Of a stretch of DNA of 48,365 bases, positions 1-7,303 are shown piece by piece (the stretch's first letter is position 1; each line of letters starts with the position of its first letter). The stretch is taken from the NCBI GenBank assembly GCA_910589555.1, contig CAJUTE010000016.1, forward strand, positions 1 to 48,365, in the 5' to 3' direction. The notes beneath the pieces are model-generated. The model was not told where the DNA came from, ran no database searches, and was given only the letters and a program-made list of their open reading frames with translations. The stretch comes from an uncultured Muribaculum sp. (GTDB lineage Bacteria; Bacteroidota; Bacteroidia; Bacteroidales; Muribaculaceae). The translations under genes were made by a program, and so were the position numbers.

Positions 1-52
1 AGCACTGCAGTTTTTGGTTCTGCCTGTCTTGGTTCGAATCCAGGTAAGACAA
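1..52 (+). tRNA. tRNA-Gln (anticodon TTG), 3' part only
   Basis: The window opens inside a tRNA. The anticodon arm is GCAGT / TTTTGGT / TCTGC at 7-23, giving anticodon TTG at 14-16 (glutamine), with a T-T mismatch at the last stem pair. The T arm is CTTGG-TTCGAAT-CCAGG at 28-44. The acceptor 3' strand TAAGACA is at 45-51 and the discriminator A at 52. CCA is not encoded. The D arm and the 5' acceptor strand lie upstream of the window, so the 5' pairing could not be checked. Confidence 0.85.
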
Positions 53-62
53 CACCGTGTGA

Positions 63-95
63 GCGGTCGAGCATCAGTTGCTTGACCGCTTTTTT
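63..95 (+). terminator. Rho-independent terminator of the tRNA-Gln transcript
   Basis: A 10-bp stem (GCGGTCGAGC at 63-72 with GCTTGACCGC at 80-89, one G-T pair) has a 7-nt loop and is followed by six T residues at 90-95. It sits 10 nt after the tRNA. Confidence 0.9.
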
Positions 96-103
96 GTTAT
101 TGC

Positions 104-134
104 TTGGCTGGAAATAAATTTATTCGTATCTTTG
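104..134 (+). promoter_or_regulatory. Bacteroidota-type promoter for the GH43 gene
   Basis: A TTGG -33-like element at 104-107 and a TATCTTTG -7 box (TAnnTTTG consensus) at 127-134 are separated by 19 bp. The predicted transcript start, near 141, leaves a leader of about 37 nt before the ATG at 178. Confidence 0.75.
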
Positions 135-177
135 AACGAGATAACGATATAACTCATTGAACTAAATATATATAACC

Positions 178-1227
178 ATGAGACTTCTTGAATCCAATCT
201 GCTGCTGTGTGGCTTGTTGATGATGTCGGTGAGCGCGACAGCTGCCGGTGAAGCTCCGGTCAAGACTCCGGGGCGGTACCTTTTTCCCTCTGACTATATG
301 GCTGATCCGTCGGCGCATGTTTTTGACGGGAAAATCTACATTTATCCGTCGCATGACTGGGACTCTCCGGTGAATGACGCCGACGGCAACCATTTCGACA
401 TGAAGGATTATCATGTGTTTTCCATTGACGGTGATTTTTTGACCGGAAATGTGGTGGACCATGGGGTGATATTCTCGGTCGACGATGTGCCTTGGGCGTC
501 GCGACAGCTTTGGGCGGCTGACGCAGCCTGCAAGGATGGGAAATACTATCATTATTTCACTGCCCGCGACAAGGAGGGTGTATTCCGCATAGGCGTTGCC
601 GTGGCTGATTCGCCTGTGGGTCCGTTTAAGGTGCATCCGCTTCCTATCGCCGGAACCTATAGCATAGACCCCGCTGTCTACGAGGAAAACGGTGAATATT
701 TCATCTATTTCGGAGGGCTTGGAGGCGGACAGTTGCAGAAATACCGCGACAATGTGTATGACGCCGATGCCGACCTGCCGGCGAAAAATGAGCCGTCGCT
801 GCCGCCAAGAGTGGCACGTCTTGCCGATGATATGGTGACGCTTGCCGAGGATCCGAAGCCGGTAATGATACTGGATGCCGCCGGCAACCCACTTGCCGAG
901 GGCGACAAGCACCGCTTCTATGAAGCGTCATGGCTGCACAAATACAATGGCAAATATTATTTCTCTTATTCCACCGGCAATAGCCACACTCTGAGCTATG
1001 CGATAGGGGATAGCCCTTACGGTCCATTCACATATTCGGGTGAGATTCTGACGCCGGTGGTGGGGTGGACCACTCATCACAGCGTTCTTGAGCATGACGG
1101 CAAGTGGTGGCTCGTGTGTCACGACTCTCAGCCCTCGGGCGGATTGTCGAGATTGCGCAGCATGAAGGTGTTTCCGCTTTCCTATCGTGCCGATGGCACT
1201 ATCGTGACTATCGACGGGGGCAAATAG
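178..1227 (+). CDS. Secreted glycoside hydrolase family 43 protein (arabinosidase/xylosidase type)
   Basis: A 349-residue protein with an N-terminal signal peptide (hydrophobic segment about 8-22). It shows the three GH43 five-bladed-propeller acidic positions: Asp43 in MADPSAHV (general base), Asp164 in YSIDPAV (pKa modulator) and Glu249 in FYEASWL (general acid). GH43 enzymes mostly release arabinose or xylose from arabinan, arabinoxylan or pectin side chains; the exact substrate cannot be read from sequence. The gene stands alone behind its own promoter and is convergent with the YhcH-family gene. Arabinan decorates rhamnogalacturonan I, so a link to the pectin island 12 kb downstream is plausible but inferred. 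No carbohydrate-binding module is evident after the propeller. Confidence 0.88.
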   Translation: MRLLESNLLLCGLLMMSVSATAAGEAPVKTPGRYLFPSDYMADPSAHVFDGKIYIYPSHDWDSPVNDADGNHFDMKDYHVFSIDGDFLTGNVVDHGVIFSVDDVPWASRQLWAADAACKDGKYYHYFTARDKEGVFRIGVAVADSPVGPFKVHPLPIAGTYSIDPAVYEENGEYFIYFGGLGGGQLQKYRDNVYDADADLPAKNEPSLPPRVARLADDMVTLAEDPKPVMILDAAGNPLAEGDKHRFYEASWLHKYNGKYYFSYSTGNSHTLSYAIGDSPYGPFTYSGEILTPVVGWTTHHSVLEHDGKWWLVCHDSQPSGGLSRLRSMKVFPLSYRADGTIVTIDGGK

Positions 1228-1250
1228 CCTTCGGTCAATTCATAAACGTG

Positions 1251-1285
1251 ATACCCCCGGAATACAATCGGCATTCCGGGGGTAT
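1251..1285. terminator. Hairpin between convergent genes
   Basis: A perfect 13-bp stem, ATACCCCCGGAAT (1251-1263) with ATTCCGGGGGTAT (1273-1285), has a 9-nt loop and lies between the stops of the GH43 gene and the YhcH-family gene. The flanks are poor in T, so it may stabilise 3' ends of both transcripts as much as terminate them. Confidence 0.65.
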
Positions 1286-1310
1286 TGTTGCAAAATAGTG
1301 GGGGAAGGGA

Positions 1311-1844
1311 TTATTTTGCGTATTCGATTTTGCCTACGATCTTGCGGCTCGGCTTCACTTCGCCGGGAGCCTGCACTGAAGGCTGGTGCATATCGCAGGG
1401 GAAATAAAGGAAGAAGCGGTCGGGAGTTGCGGGCACGTAGCTCACTTCGCCGTCGGCGCGGTATTTGGTTACGTCTTTAACCGGATTGTACTCTTCGGTT
1501 TCAATCACCTTGTCGGCGAGTCCCATCAGCTCGTTGCCTTCAAAAGTGTACTGAAGGTCGATCATGTTGCGGTGGCTTTCGACTTTTGTGTCTTCGGCGC
1601 TTTTGGGGGTGTATTCAAGCACGTTGATCCACAGGCGTTCGGGCACGAGCACGATTTTGCCGGCTTCGAGAGTATGGAGGTCGGTTTCAGCAAGGAATTG
1701 GAAAAGCTTGTCCCACAATTCTTTGTTTTTCTCATATTGTGAGGCGAATTCTTCAGCATTGACGGTAGCGTCAGCCTCTACATTCCATCCGTTTGCCCAG
1801 CAGCGGCTGTCTACCCACTCTTGAGCGTTGTTTTGATTTGCCAT
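1311..1844 (-). CDS. YhcH/YjgK/YiaL (DUF386) family protein
   Basis: A 177-residue protein that I place in the YhcH/YjgK/YiaL family of small cupin-like proteins. The typical central region is present (HRNMIDLQYTFEGNE near residues 85-100, then the acidic FLYFPCDMHQPS stretch near residue 150 with a metal-binding type His). Members occur with sialic acid or other sugar catabolism and may act as anomerases or isomerases; the activity is poorly defined. The start was chosen at MANQNN because it follows the promoter at 1871-1902; the longer reading frame begins upstream of that promoter. No signal peptide is present, so it is cytoplasmic. It is transcribed alone, divergently from the barrel gene. 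Confidence 0.82.
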   Translation of the reverse strand: MANQNNAQEWVDSRCWANGWNVEADATVNAEEFASQYEKNKELWDKLFQFLAETDLHTLEAGKIVLVPERLWINVLEYTPKSAEDTKVESHRNMIDLQYTFEGNELMGLADKVIETEEYNPVKDVTKYRADGEVSYVPATPDRFFLYFPCDMHQPSVQAPGEVKPSRKIVGKIEYAK

Positions 1845-1870
1845 ATCTGTTATTTTTAAGGTTATAAGAG

Positions 1871-1902
1871 CAAAGTTAGCTATGCTAATCGATTTTTGCA
1901 AA
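1871..1902 (-). promoter_or_regulatory. Promoter for the YhcH-family gene
   Basis: On the minus strand TTTG (1902-1899), a 20-bp spacer and TAACTTTG (1878-1871) match the Bacteroidota -33/-7 consensus exactly. The expected start near 1864 gives a leader of about 20 nt and supports the ATG at 1844. Confidence 0.85.
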
Positions 1903-1911
1903 TTATATTTG

Positions 1912-1919
1912 TATCTTTG
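1912..1919 (+). promoter_or_regulatory. -7 box TATCTTTG of the barrel-protein gene
   Basis: This perfect TAnnTTTG box lies only 33 bp from the opposing -7 box, so the two promoters are back to back. No good TTTG element is found 19-21 bp upstream. Transcription is expected to start near 1926, which bears on the start codon of the next gene. Confidence 0.65.
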
Positions 1920-1923
1920 CTTC

Positions 1924-2829
1924 ATGGTTATTGAAAGAGTTTTAATGGTGTTGTTGCTCATTCTGTCGGCTTTGTCGGGACTGAGTCAAACTGAATCTGA
2001 CGTGAATATCAGCCAGGGAGGCTATGGAATGGTGAAGACGAATATCGGACTGTCCTACAGCCGGGGCTTCAGCACTGTGCGCGACGGATATGACAGCCGG
2101 GTTTCCTACGAGATGGTGCGCAGCCGCGCTTTCACGCTCACGGCTAATGCCCGGTATTCTTCGGTGAATGTCGATTTTGGCGATGACGATATTTCGGAGG
2201 GGTATGATCCCGATGCGATAAATCTCAACGGCACTCATGCGATGGGGACAGTAGGGCTCACCTCGATGCTCTATATGAGAGCGTTCGGAAAACCTTTGGT
2301 GGGAATGGCGATGGGCTCCTGCGAATGGGGTGCCGGCGGATTTGCCCGCGTGTCGGGAATCGCGATGGCATTGGTGATGCTGAAAGCCGACCGGGACACG
2401 CAATTCGGGCTGGGTCCGCTTGTCTTGATCAACTCCACATCCAAGATTCCTGCATTTCTGGTGTTTATGTATCGACACAGGTTTAATGACCGTTGGCTCC
2501 TCAATCTATATGGCGGAATGATGGGGTTTGACTATACCCCCACGCGAAATGATCTGATTAGCTTTGGAGCCGATATCGACGTGAAGTCGTTCTATTTCAA
2601 ACCCGATGATGAAAGTTTGCCGAAGCGGTGCCGGTTTACCACAACGGCATTCCGCCCCACTGTGAAATACCGCCATCGGTTGGCGCGTAACCTGTATTTT
2701 GACGCGCAGTGCGGGGTGGCGGTTAAAATGTCGTGCAGGGTGAATGGAGTGACAGGCACCAAGGAGTATTTTGATTGCCGCAGAAAGACGGCTCCGTTTG
2801 TTCAGGCTGCCGTGTCCTATTCGCTTTAA
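1924..2829 (+). CDS. Predicted outer-membrane beta-barrel protein (DUF6268-like)
   Basis: A protein of about 301 residues with an N-terminal signal peptide (hydrophobic VLMVLLLILSALSG, cleavage near SGLSQ) followed by alternating amphipathic strands rich in Tyr, Phe and Gly, ending in an aromatic-hydrophobic terminus (AAVSYSL). This is typical of a small outer-membrane barrel. It resembles the DUF6268 group, though I cannot confirm that without a profile search. Start choice is open: 1924 gives the better n-region but would be almost leaderless, 1945 (MVLLLIL) fits the predicted transcript start, and 1882 precedes the promoter and is unlikely. The gene is convergent with the hydrolase gene, only 8 nt away. 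Function unknown. Confidence 0.72.
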   Translation: MVIERVLMVLLLILSALSGLSQTESDVNISQGGYGMVKTNIGLSYSRGFSTVRDGYDSRVSYEMVRSRAFTLTANARYSSVNVDFGDDDISEGYDPDAINLNGTHAMGTVGLTSMLYMRAFGKPLVGMAMGSCEWGAGGFARVSGIAMALVMLKADRDTQFGLGPLVLINSTSKIPAFLVFMYRHRFNDRWLLNLYGGMMGFDYTPTRNDLISFGADIDVKSFYFKPDDESLPKRCRFTTTAFRPTVKYRHRLARNLYFDAQCGVAVKMSCRVNGVTGTKEYFDCRRKTAPFVQAAVSYSL

Positions 2830-2837
2830 AGCGCGCG

Positions 2838-3881
2838 CTACGGGCGCAGGGAGAAGAGCGGAGAGCAGTCAAATCGCGGCAATGCTATCAACTGGACGTT
2901 GGCGGCGTTGTCCTCGGGAGTGTTGAGCCCGTTGCCCACCTTCAGCCCTATCCCTTCGAGCGCTTGCCGCGAGGCGGCGAGGGCGGCTTCAGGGGTGTTG
3001 TTGTCGCGGCTCAGGTGGCACAGGAACACGTAACGCAGCCGTTGGGTGTAGATCTTTGCCAGATATTCGGCTGTGACCTTATTGTCAAGATGCCCGTTGA
3101 CGTTGCGTATCCTTGATTTCAGATATTCCGGATAGCTGCCAAACAGCAGCATATTCAGGTCATAATTGCTCTCGATCATGAGATAGTCGGCTTGGCGCAT
3201 ATAGTGGTCGGCGCGGTCCGAGATGCAGCCGAGGTCGGTGGCGATGGCAAAGCCGCGGTCGTCGTGCTGCACGTAGAATCCGGCATTGTCGCTGCCGTCG
3301 TGCATCACTTCAAATGCCGTGATCGTGAAATTGCCTATCGTGAAGGGTATCTCCTTGTAGATGGCGGTGTGGTAGTCCTTTATGCGGCGCGACACATTGT
3401 GGCGTCGCAGTATGCCGTTCATAGCGCGCGGCGTGCAGTAGATGCCTATGTGGCGATGTTTTCTCACCAGCGTGTAGGCATATCTCATGTGGTCGCTGTG
3501 GTCGTGGGTGATGCATATCCCTTTCACGTTGGTGATGGGGATATTGTTGGCGGCGAGTCCGTCGAGCACCGTTTTGGCGTCTACGCCGGCGTCGATGAGA
3601 AATCCGGCGGTTGAGTCGCCGATATAGGCGCAGTTGCCGCTGCTTCCGCTGCCGAATGATATGAACGTGATTTTGTTTGGCACAGGTTTTACCACCACCG
3701 GTCCCAGCGGGTGCAGTTTGCCCTGTGGCGCGGGGGTGATTCCTCCTGAAAGAATCCCGGTGCCTACATGAGGCAGCTCCGGCGCGGGCAATTGTATGCC
3801 CGGTTCCGGGGTTCCGGGTCCCGGCTCGTCAAACAATCCGGGAAATCCGTATAAATTATTGTTGTAGCTTTTTCGTGCCAT
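2838..3881 (-). CDS. Metallo-beta-lactamase-fold hydrolase (YycJ/VicX-like)
   Basis: A 347-residue protein. From residue 70 on it has a metallo-beta-lactamase fold: beta-strand FISFGSGSSGNC (73-84), the metal motif HDHSDH at 126-131 (His126, His128, Asp130, His131), later ligands in FEVMHDGSDNAG and the CHLSRDNN segment near the C terminus. These features match the YycJ/VicX group of single-strand-specific exonucleases or related nucleases. The first 68 residues are an unusual Pro/Gly-rich low-complexity extension with no signal peptide. Third gene of a minus-strand operon: its ATG shares one base with the stop of the methyltransferase gene (TAATG), indicating translational coupling. Confidence 0.85.
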   Translation of the reverse strand: MARKSYNNNLYGFPGLFDEPGPGTPEPGIQLPAPELPHVGTGILSGGITPAPQGKLHPLGPVVVKPVPNKITFISFGSGSSGNCAYIGDSTAGFLIDAGVDAKTVLDGLAANNIPITNVKGICITHDHSDHMRYAYTLVRKHRHIGIYCTPRAMNGILRRHNVSRRIKDYHTAIYKEIPFTIGNFTITAFEVMHDGSDNAGFYVQHDDRGFAIATDLGCISDRADHYMRQADYLMIESNYDLNMLLFGSYPEYLKSRIRNVNGHLDNKVTAEYLAKIYTQRLRYVFLCHLSRDNNTPEAALAASRQALEGIGLKVGNGLNTPEDNAANVQLIALPRFDCSPLFSLRP

Positions 3882-4582
3882 TATCTATACAGAAGGAATA
3901 TGGTAGGGGTTTTGTCGTAATTATAGGTGGCTTTAGCCCACCATGACAGCGGGCGGGTGATGATTTTCTCATTGCTGCCGGTGATGTCCGACGCCACACA
4001 CAGCATCATCTGCCCCGGAAGGGCACGGGCAAGTTCGGCTATGAGCTTGTTGTTGCGGTAAGGAGTCTCGATGAAAATCTGGGTCTGCGACTCTGATTTT
4101 ATCCTGCGTTCCATGGCGTGCATCGCTGCCGTGCGTTGCGACGCGTCGATGGGAAGATAGCCCAGGAAAGCGAAGCTCTGTCCGTTGAACCCCGATGCCA
4201 TGAGCGACAGGATTATGCTCGATGGCCCCACAAGCGGGCGCACATCATAGCCTTTTCTCTGGGCTATGGCAACCACGTCGGCGCCCGGATCGGCTATCGC
4301 CGGACACCCCGCTTCTGAAATTATCCCTATGTCATGCCCCTCGGCTGCCGGATTGAGCATCCCGGCTACCTCTTCAGGCGAGGTGTGGCGGTTAAGCTCG
4401 AAGAATGTGAGTTCATCGATGTTGATGTCGCGGTCACACGCTTTCAGAAACCGGCGCGCTGTGCGCAGGTTCTCGACAATAAAAAATTTCAACCGGCGGG
4501 CTATGTCGATGTTGCCGGCGGGAAGAACCTGTTGTGGAGCGGTGTCGCTCATCGTGGAGGGTAACAGATATATGGTGGGCAT
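3881..4582 (-). CDS. SAM-dependent methyltransferase, tetrapyrrole methylase fold (RsmI-related)
   Basis: A 233-residue protein whose central part (EAGCPAIADPGADVVAIAQ, then VGPSSIILSLMASGFNGQSFAFLGYLP) matches the tetrapyrrole-methylase-fold family that includes RsmI, the 16S rRNA C1402 2'-O-methyltransferase. The Bacteroidota version is a shorter RsmI-like paralogue often annotated only as SAM-dependent methyltransferase, so I do not assign rsmI. The start at 4582 (MPTIYLLP) was chosen because the longer frame would overlap the upstream lipoprotein gene, whereas this one lies 4 nt after its stop. Middle gene of a three-gene operon; its stop overlaps the next start by one base. Cytoplasmic. 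Confidence 0.85.
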   Translation of the reverse strand: MPTIYLLPSTMSDTAPQQVLPAGNIDIARRLKFFIVENLRTARRFLKACDRDINIDELTFFELNRHTSPEEVAGMLNPAAEGHDIGIISEAGCPAIADPGADVVAIAQRKGYDVRPLVGPSSIILSLMASGFNGQSFAFLGYLPIDASQRTAAMHAMERRIKSESQTQIFIETPYRNNKLIAELARALPGQMMLCVASDITGSNEKIITRPLSWWAKATYNYDKTPTIFLLYR

Positions 4583-4586
4583 AGGG

Positions 4587-5639
4587 CTACTTGCGTTTGG
4601 TTGACAGTCGGTTGTCGAGCGAGTCGATGGCAATGGATATCGAAGACCCGCGGTACACCTGGTTGCCTATCGAGTCAGAGAGGATGAAATATGGCACCCG
4701 GGGTATGCTCAAGTCATAAAAAGCGGGCGATGCTGCTCCGCCGGGCACCCATGACCGCGCCCATTTCAGCGTGTCGTTCTCGATAGAGCGGCGCCATTGT
4801 GCCGAGTCATTGGCAAATGAAATCTCCATTACCCTCAGATTGCGGCGCAGATAGCGGTCGTAGGCGGATAAGATCTTGGTGTTGATCGTGTCAGGTTTCA
4901 CTTTGGCTCCTGACGAGAAGTAGATAAGCGTGTAGCTTGTGCGGAGCGGCACAAACCTTTCCACCGAGTCTTTGGCGTTTTTAAGGGTGAGAGGCTTTAC
5001 TTTTGTGTTGATTGCGGCGTTGTTGTTTTGTGACAGCAACAGCCTGTATCCGGCAACGAGCTTGTCGGGGCGCGCTTCAGGATCGAGCGATGCAAACAGT
5101 GTGCTGGTTTTTGACTCATTGTCGGTGGCGTCATACATCGTGAGCAGCATCAGCGACGACAGTATGTTGCCGGGATTGGCTGATACATATTCTTCGATTG
5201 CCCCGTTGATCATCTCGCCGGTGCCGTCGGTCAGCAAGTCATGGTTTTTAGTGAGGAATTTTGCCCACTGCTCCGTAGGCTTGCTCCCTTTCAGCTCGAT
5301 TTTGTAGGGGTCGTCGATGTCGAGCCGGCATTTTATGTTTTGTCCGTTTTTCGCAAGCAGCCGCGAAAACACCTTGCCCTGCGGCGACAGGAGCTCCACC
5401 AGCGTGTAGTCGCGCGACGAGCCCGTGAGGCTGAATTTTCCGTCGATCGCGGTAGTGGTCACAGTGTGCAGTTCGCCATCGGCGGCATATATCATTGATA
5501 TGTGTCGTGTGCCAAGCCCGTCGACAATCCCGGTTATGCGGAATTCAGGCTCATCATCGCAGGCGGTCAGCACCATGCCAAGCATTGCAGCCAAGAGTGT
5601 GACCCGCAGAAAAGTTGCTATATTGCCAATCTTAATCAT
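4587..5639 (-). CDS. Lipoprotein with DUF4369 domain and degenerate thioredoxin-like region
   Basis: A 350-residue predicted lipoprotein. Residues 1-26 form a signal peptide ending in a lipobox-like MVLTAC, with Cys as the presumed lipidated residue. Residues about 30-130 look like DUF4369 (FRITGIVDGL, AIDGKFSLTG, SPQGKVFSRLLAKNGQ), which in Bacteroidota is often followed by a thioredoxin-like fold. The C-terminal part (LRTSYTLIYFSSGAK ... VPYFILSDSIGNQVYRGSSI) has the thioredoxin strand pattern but no CxxC, so redox activity is unlikely. The start at 5639 removes an N-terminal extension that would precede the promoter. First gene of the operon with the methyltransferase and MBL hydrolase. 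Confidence 0.82.
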   Translation of the reverse strand: MIKIGNIATFLRVTLLAAMLGMVLTACDDEPEFRITGIVDGLGTRHISMIYAADGELHTVTTTAIDGKFSLTGSSRDYTLVELLSPQGKVFSRLLAKNGQNIKCRLDIDDPYKIELKGSKPTEQWAKFLTKNHDLLTDGTGEMINGAIEEYVSANPGNILSSLMLLTMYDATDNESKTSTLFASLDPEARPDKLVAGYRLLLSQNNNAAINTKVKPLTLKNAKDSVERFVPLRTSYTLIYFSSGAKVKPDTINTKILSAYDRYLRRNLRVMEISFANDSAQWRRSIENDTLKWARSWVPGGAASPAFYDLSIPRVPYFILSDSIGNQVYRGSSISIAIDSLDNRLSTKRK

Positions 5640-5646
5640 CGTGGTG

Positions 5647-5654
5647 CAAAAATA
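5647..5654 (-). promoter_or_regulatory. -7 box TATTTTTG for the lipoprotein operon
   Basis: The minus-strand sequence TATTTTTG fits TAnnTTTG and lies 8 bp upstream of the ATG at 5639. A CAAA (TTTG on the minus strand) at 5678-5681 is 23 bp away, slightly longer than the usual spacing. The leader would be nearly absent, so this call is tentative. Confidence 0.45.
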
Positions 5655-5720
5655 CAAAAAAAACCGGTCGTGTAAGACAAAAAAGCGCTGATCTTGCGCC
5701 ACCGCAAGAAAAATTATACA

Positions 5721-5894
5721 GTGTTTCCGCATGAAACGTCATTCTCCATGCGAAATGCCGTTGATACACAGCGTTTCCGCATGAAACATCATTCTCCATG
5801 CGAAATGCCGTTGATACACAGCGTTTCCGCATGAAACATCATTCTCCATGCGAAATGTCGTTGATACATAGCGTTTCCGTAGGAAACATCATTC
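5721..5894 (+). repeat. 50-bp tandem repeat, three full copies and one partial
   Basis: Copies start at 5721, 5771, 5821 and 5871. Neighbouring full copies differ at two positions each; the fourth matches for 24 bp with two changes and then diverges. Every copy holds a short inverted repeat GTTTC-N5-GAAAC. In the partial copy the two changes convert it to GTTTCC-GTA-GGAAAC, which keeps and extends the pairing. The full copies also contain CGCATG and CATGCG, which can pair across the unit as an alternative fold. No open frame of note runs through it. Confidence 0.9.
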
Positions 5895-5913
5895 GGCACC
5901 CGGCTACCGAATG

Positions 5914-5939
5914 ATGAATCCATTTGGATTCATTTTTTT
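5914..5939 (+). terminator. Stand-alone rho-independent terminator
   Basis: A perfect 8-bp stem, ATGAATCC (5914-5921) with GGATTCAT (5926-5933), has a 4-nt loop followed by six T residues. It overlaps an upstream 10-bp inverted repeat CATCATTCGG (5887-5896) / CCGAATGATG (5907-5916), so the two hairpins are mutually exclusive. No plus-strand gene precedes it; the lipoprotein gene runs the other way. Confidence 0.75.
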
Positions 5940-6152
5940 CCGGCTTTGCTTCGCGGCAGCCGGGGATATAGACGGCTGCGTGCCTCCCGGCACTGCCAGC
6001 TGCGGACTCTGCTGTAGCCGCAGTGCTGCGAGTTGTGTGCTCTGATGTTGCTTTGACGGCACTGCCAGCGTTGGTGCTGTCCTCACGGGGTGGTGGGGTT
6101 TTGTGTTGAGGTAGGGTGGGGTGTGTGAATATGTGTTAAAAACAGTGAAATA
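5940..6152. other. Intergenic stretch with short repeats and hairpins, no gene seen
   Basis: This GC-rich stretch holds a CCGGCT/AGCCGG hairpin (5940-5963), a CTGCGG/CCGCAG hairpin (6000-6023), and a 13-bp direct repeat CGGCACTGCCAGC at 5988-6000 and 6057-6069. It then turns into G-rich, AT-interrupted sequence with a run of nine G around 6166-6174. The open minus-strand frame through it (5904-6188) has repetitive Ala/Gln/Pro composition and no recognisable domain, so I do not call a gene. Confidence 0.5.
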
Positions 6153-6185
6153 TTTGGAAATATAAGGGGGGGGGTAGTAAATTTG
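6153..6185 (+). promoter_or_regulatory. Promoter overlapping a palindrome, upstream of the PD-(D/E)XK-like gene
   Basis: TTTG (6153-6156), a 21-bp spacer and TAAATTTG (6178-6185) form a full Bacteroidota promoter. The -7 box overlaps a palindrome, ATTTGCA-T-TGCAAAT (6181-6195), and is followed by CCTCCCC-GT-GGGGAGG (6196-6211). A repressor bound to the first palindrome would cover the -7 box and start site; the second would form a hairpin at the 5' end of the RNA. The spacer contains the G9 run. The leader to the next ATG is about 277 nt. Confidence 0.6.
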
Positions 6186-6195
6186 CATTGCAAAT

Positions 6196-6211
6196 CCTCC
6201 CCGTGGGGAGG
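6196..6211 (+). repeat. 7-bp GC-rich inverted repeat at the transcript 5' end
   Basis: CCTCCCC and GGGGAGG are separated by GT. The hairpin would form within the first 20 nt of an RNA started from the promoter at 6153-6185. The rest of the leader (6212-6468) holds a weak ACGGG/CCCGT hairpin near 6366 and no other gene that I can support. Confidence 0.55.
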
Positions 6212-6468
6212 ACGGAAGGTTACATTACAATTGCAATTCGGCTATCGGCTGAAAGTAATGGGACGGCTCTCCTTCCTTAATGTTAATGTGTATTTATGTT
6301 GTGTCCCGTCTGCAACATTTTATCCAAGGCATCAACGGTTGCTATGGGCGAAATGTGCAGTAACGGGAAATCCCCGTATCATATAATCCATTCATTGTGT
6401 CGGTGTTACGCGAAACGCCGTCGCTTTCAGTTGTGCCCTTGCCGAAGTGATAATAAACGTAATCATTC

Positions 6469-7281
6469 ATGAGCGATACAGGATTGTTGCATACTCTCGT
6501 TGACGATCTCCGTGCTTTTTCAGGAGGACTTGATCGTGTGCTGACAAATGAAAGAGATTTTCAGGTGCGGCTTGCCATATATCTGCATAATCTGCTTCAA
6601 GAGCCGCACGGTCATTATGATTTTGTGGAGGTAGAGTATGCTATTCCAATAACGGAGTTGGGCTACTGCAAAAAATCCCGGAAAAAGAGTGAGGTAGCGG
6701 ATGTTCAGGTAATTCCCAAGCATTTTCCGTGGGCTAACGATATTTATGCCGACATAGTGGTGGGAAAAAACGGGAAGTATGCTATTGTGGAATTGAAGTA
6801 TGCCACGCGCATCTTCGACAAATCATTGCACACCTCAACGCGTTTCGGGCAGAAAACCGAAACTGATATCATCAAGACCCAAGGTGCCCGTGATATAGTG
6901 ATGTATAATTACTGCAAGGACATAAGACGTATAGAACACCTGTCCGAGAAATATGAAAATCTTGAAGGAGGTGTGGCTCTACTCATCACCAATAACCATC
7001 TCTATTGGAATAGACCGAAATCAGAAGAGGTGGCATACCGGATGTTTTCTACTCATGAAGGAAATGTGGTCAACCGGGTGGAGTGGAAAGAGAAATTCAG
7101 TCCTACAGTGGTTTCCTCTCATCCCGGATTCACGATGACCGGCACCTATGTTTTCCGTTGGAATGACACTTTATGGGATAAAACCGGAGGGGATGTCAAA
7201 AAGGAAAAAGCAGGATGCAAGTTCCGCTATCTGCTTACGGTCGTCAATCAAAGGAATAATTTCAAAACTATCAATAACTAA
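6469..7281 (+). CDS. Hypothetical protein with a PD-(D/E)XK nuclease-like signature
   Basis: A 270-residue soluble protein with no signal peptide. Residues near 90-115 read DIYADIVVG then AIVELKYATR, i.e. Asp, about 14 residues, Glu-Leu-Lys, which is the core D-(X)n-ExK signature of the PD-(D/E)XK superfamily. A preceding helix with an acidic residue (NERDFQVRLAIYLHNLL, about 26-42) fits helix 1 of the fold. I know of no named family for it. It lies in an AT-richer accessory region after a long leader, 22 nt before the LRR gene, and may be co-transcribed with it. It could be a restriction- or defence-type nuclease or a structural relative without catalysis. Confidence 0.6.
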   Translation: MSDTGLLHTLVDDLRAFSGGLDRVLTNERDFQVRLAIYLHNLLQEPHGHYDFVEVEYAIPITELGYCKKSRKKSEVADVQVIPKHFPWANDIYADIVVGKNGKYAIVELKYATRIFDKSLHTSTRFGQKTETDIIKTQGARDIVMYNYCKDIRRIEHLSEKYENLEGGVALLITNNHLYWNRPKSEEVAYRMFSTHEGNVVNRVEWKEKFSPTVVSSHPGFTMTGTYVFRWNDTLWDKTGGDVKKEKAGCKFRYLLTVVNQRNNFKTINN

Positions 7282-7303
7282 TCATTAAAACAATCAATTA
7301 AAA

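Noticed and set aside
154..912. 252-residue minus-strand reading frame
   Set aside because: It lies opposite the GH43 gene, which has catalytic motifs, a signal peptide and a promoter; this frame is its shadow.
3310..3516. Additional small genes inside the MBL hydrolase and other long genes
   Set aside because: They are out-of-frame or antisense shadows of genes with clear family motifs.
5721..5894. CRISPR array
   Set aside because: The 50-bp units are directly adjacent and nearly identical throughout, so there are no unique spacers, and no cas genes are nearby.
5904..6188. 94-residue minus-strand reading frame in the repeat region
   Set aside because: Low-complexity Ala/Gln/Pro/Thr sequence crossing the terminator hairpin, with no recognisable domain and no promoter.
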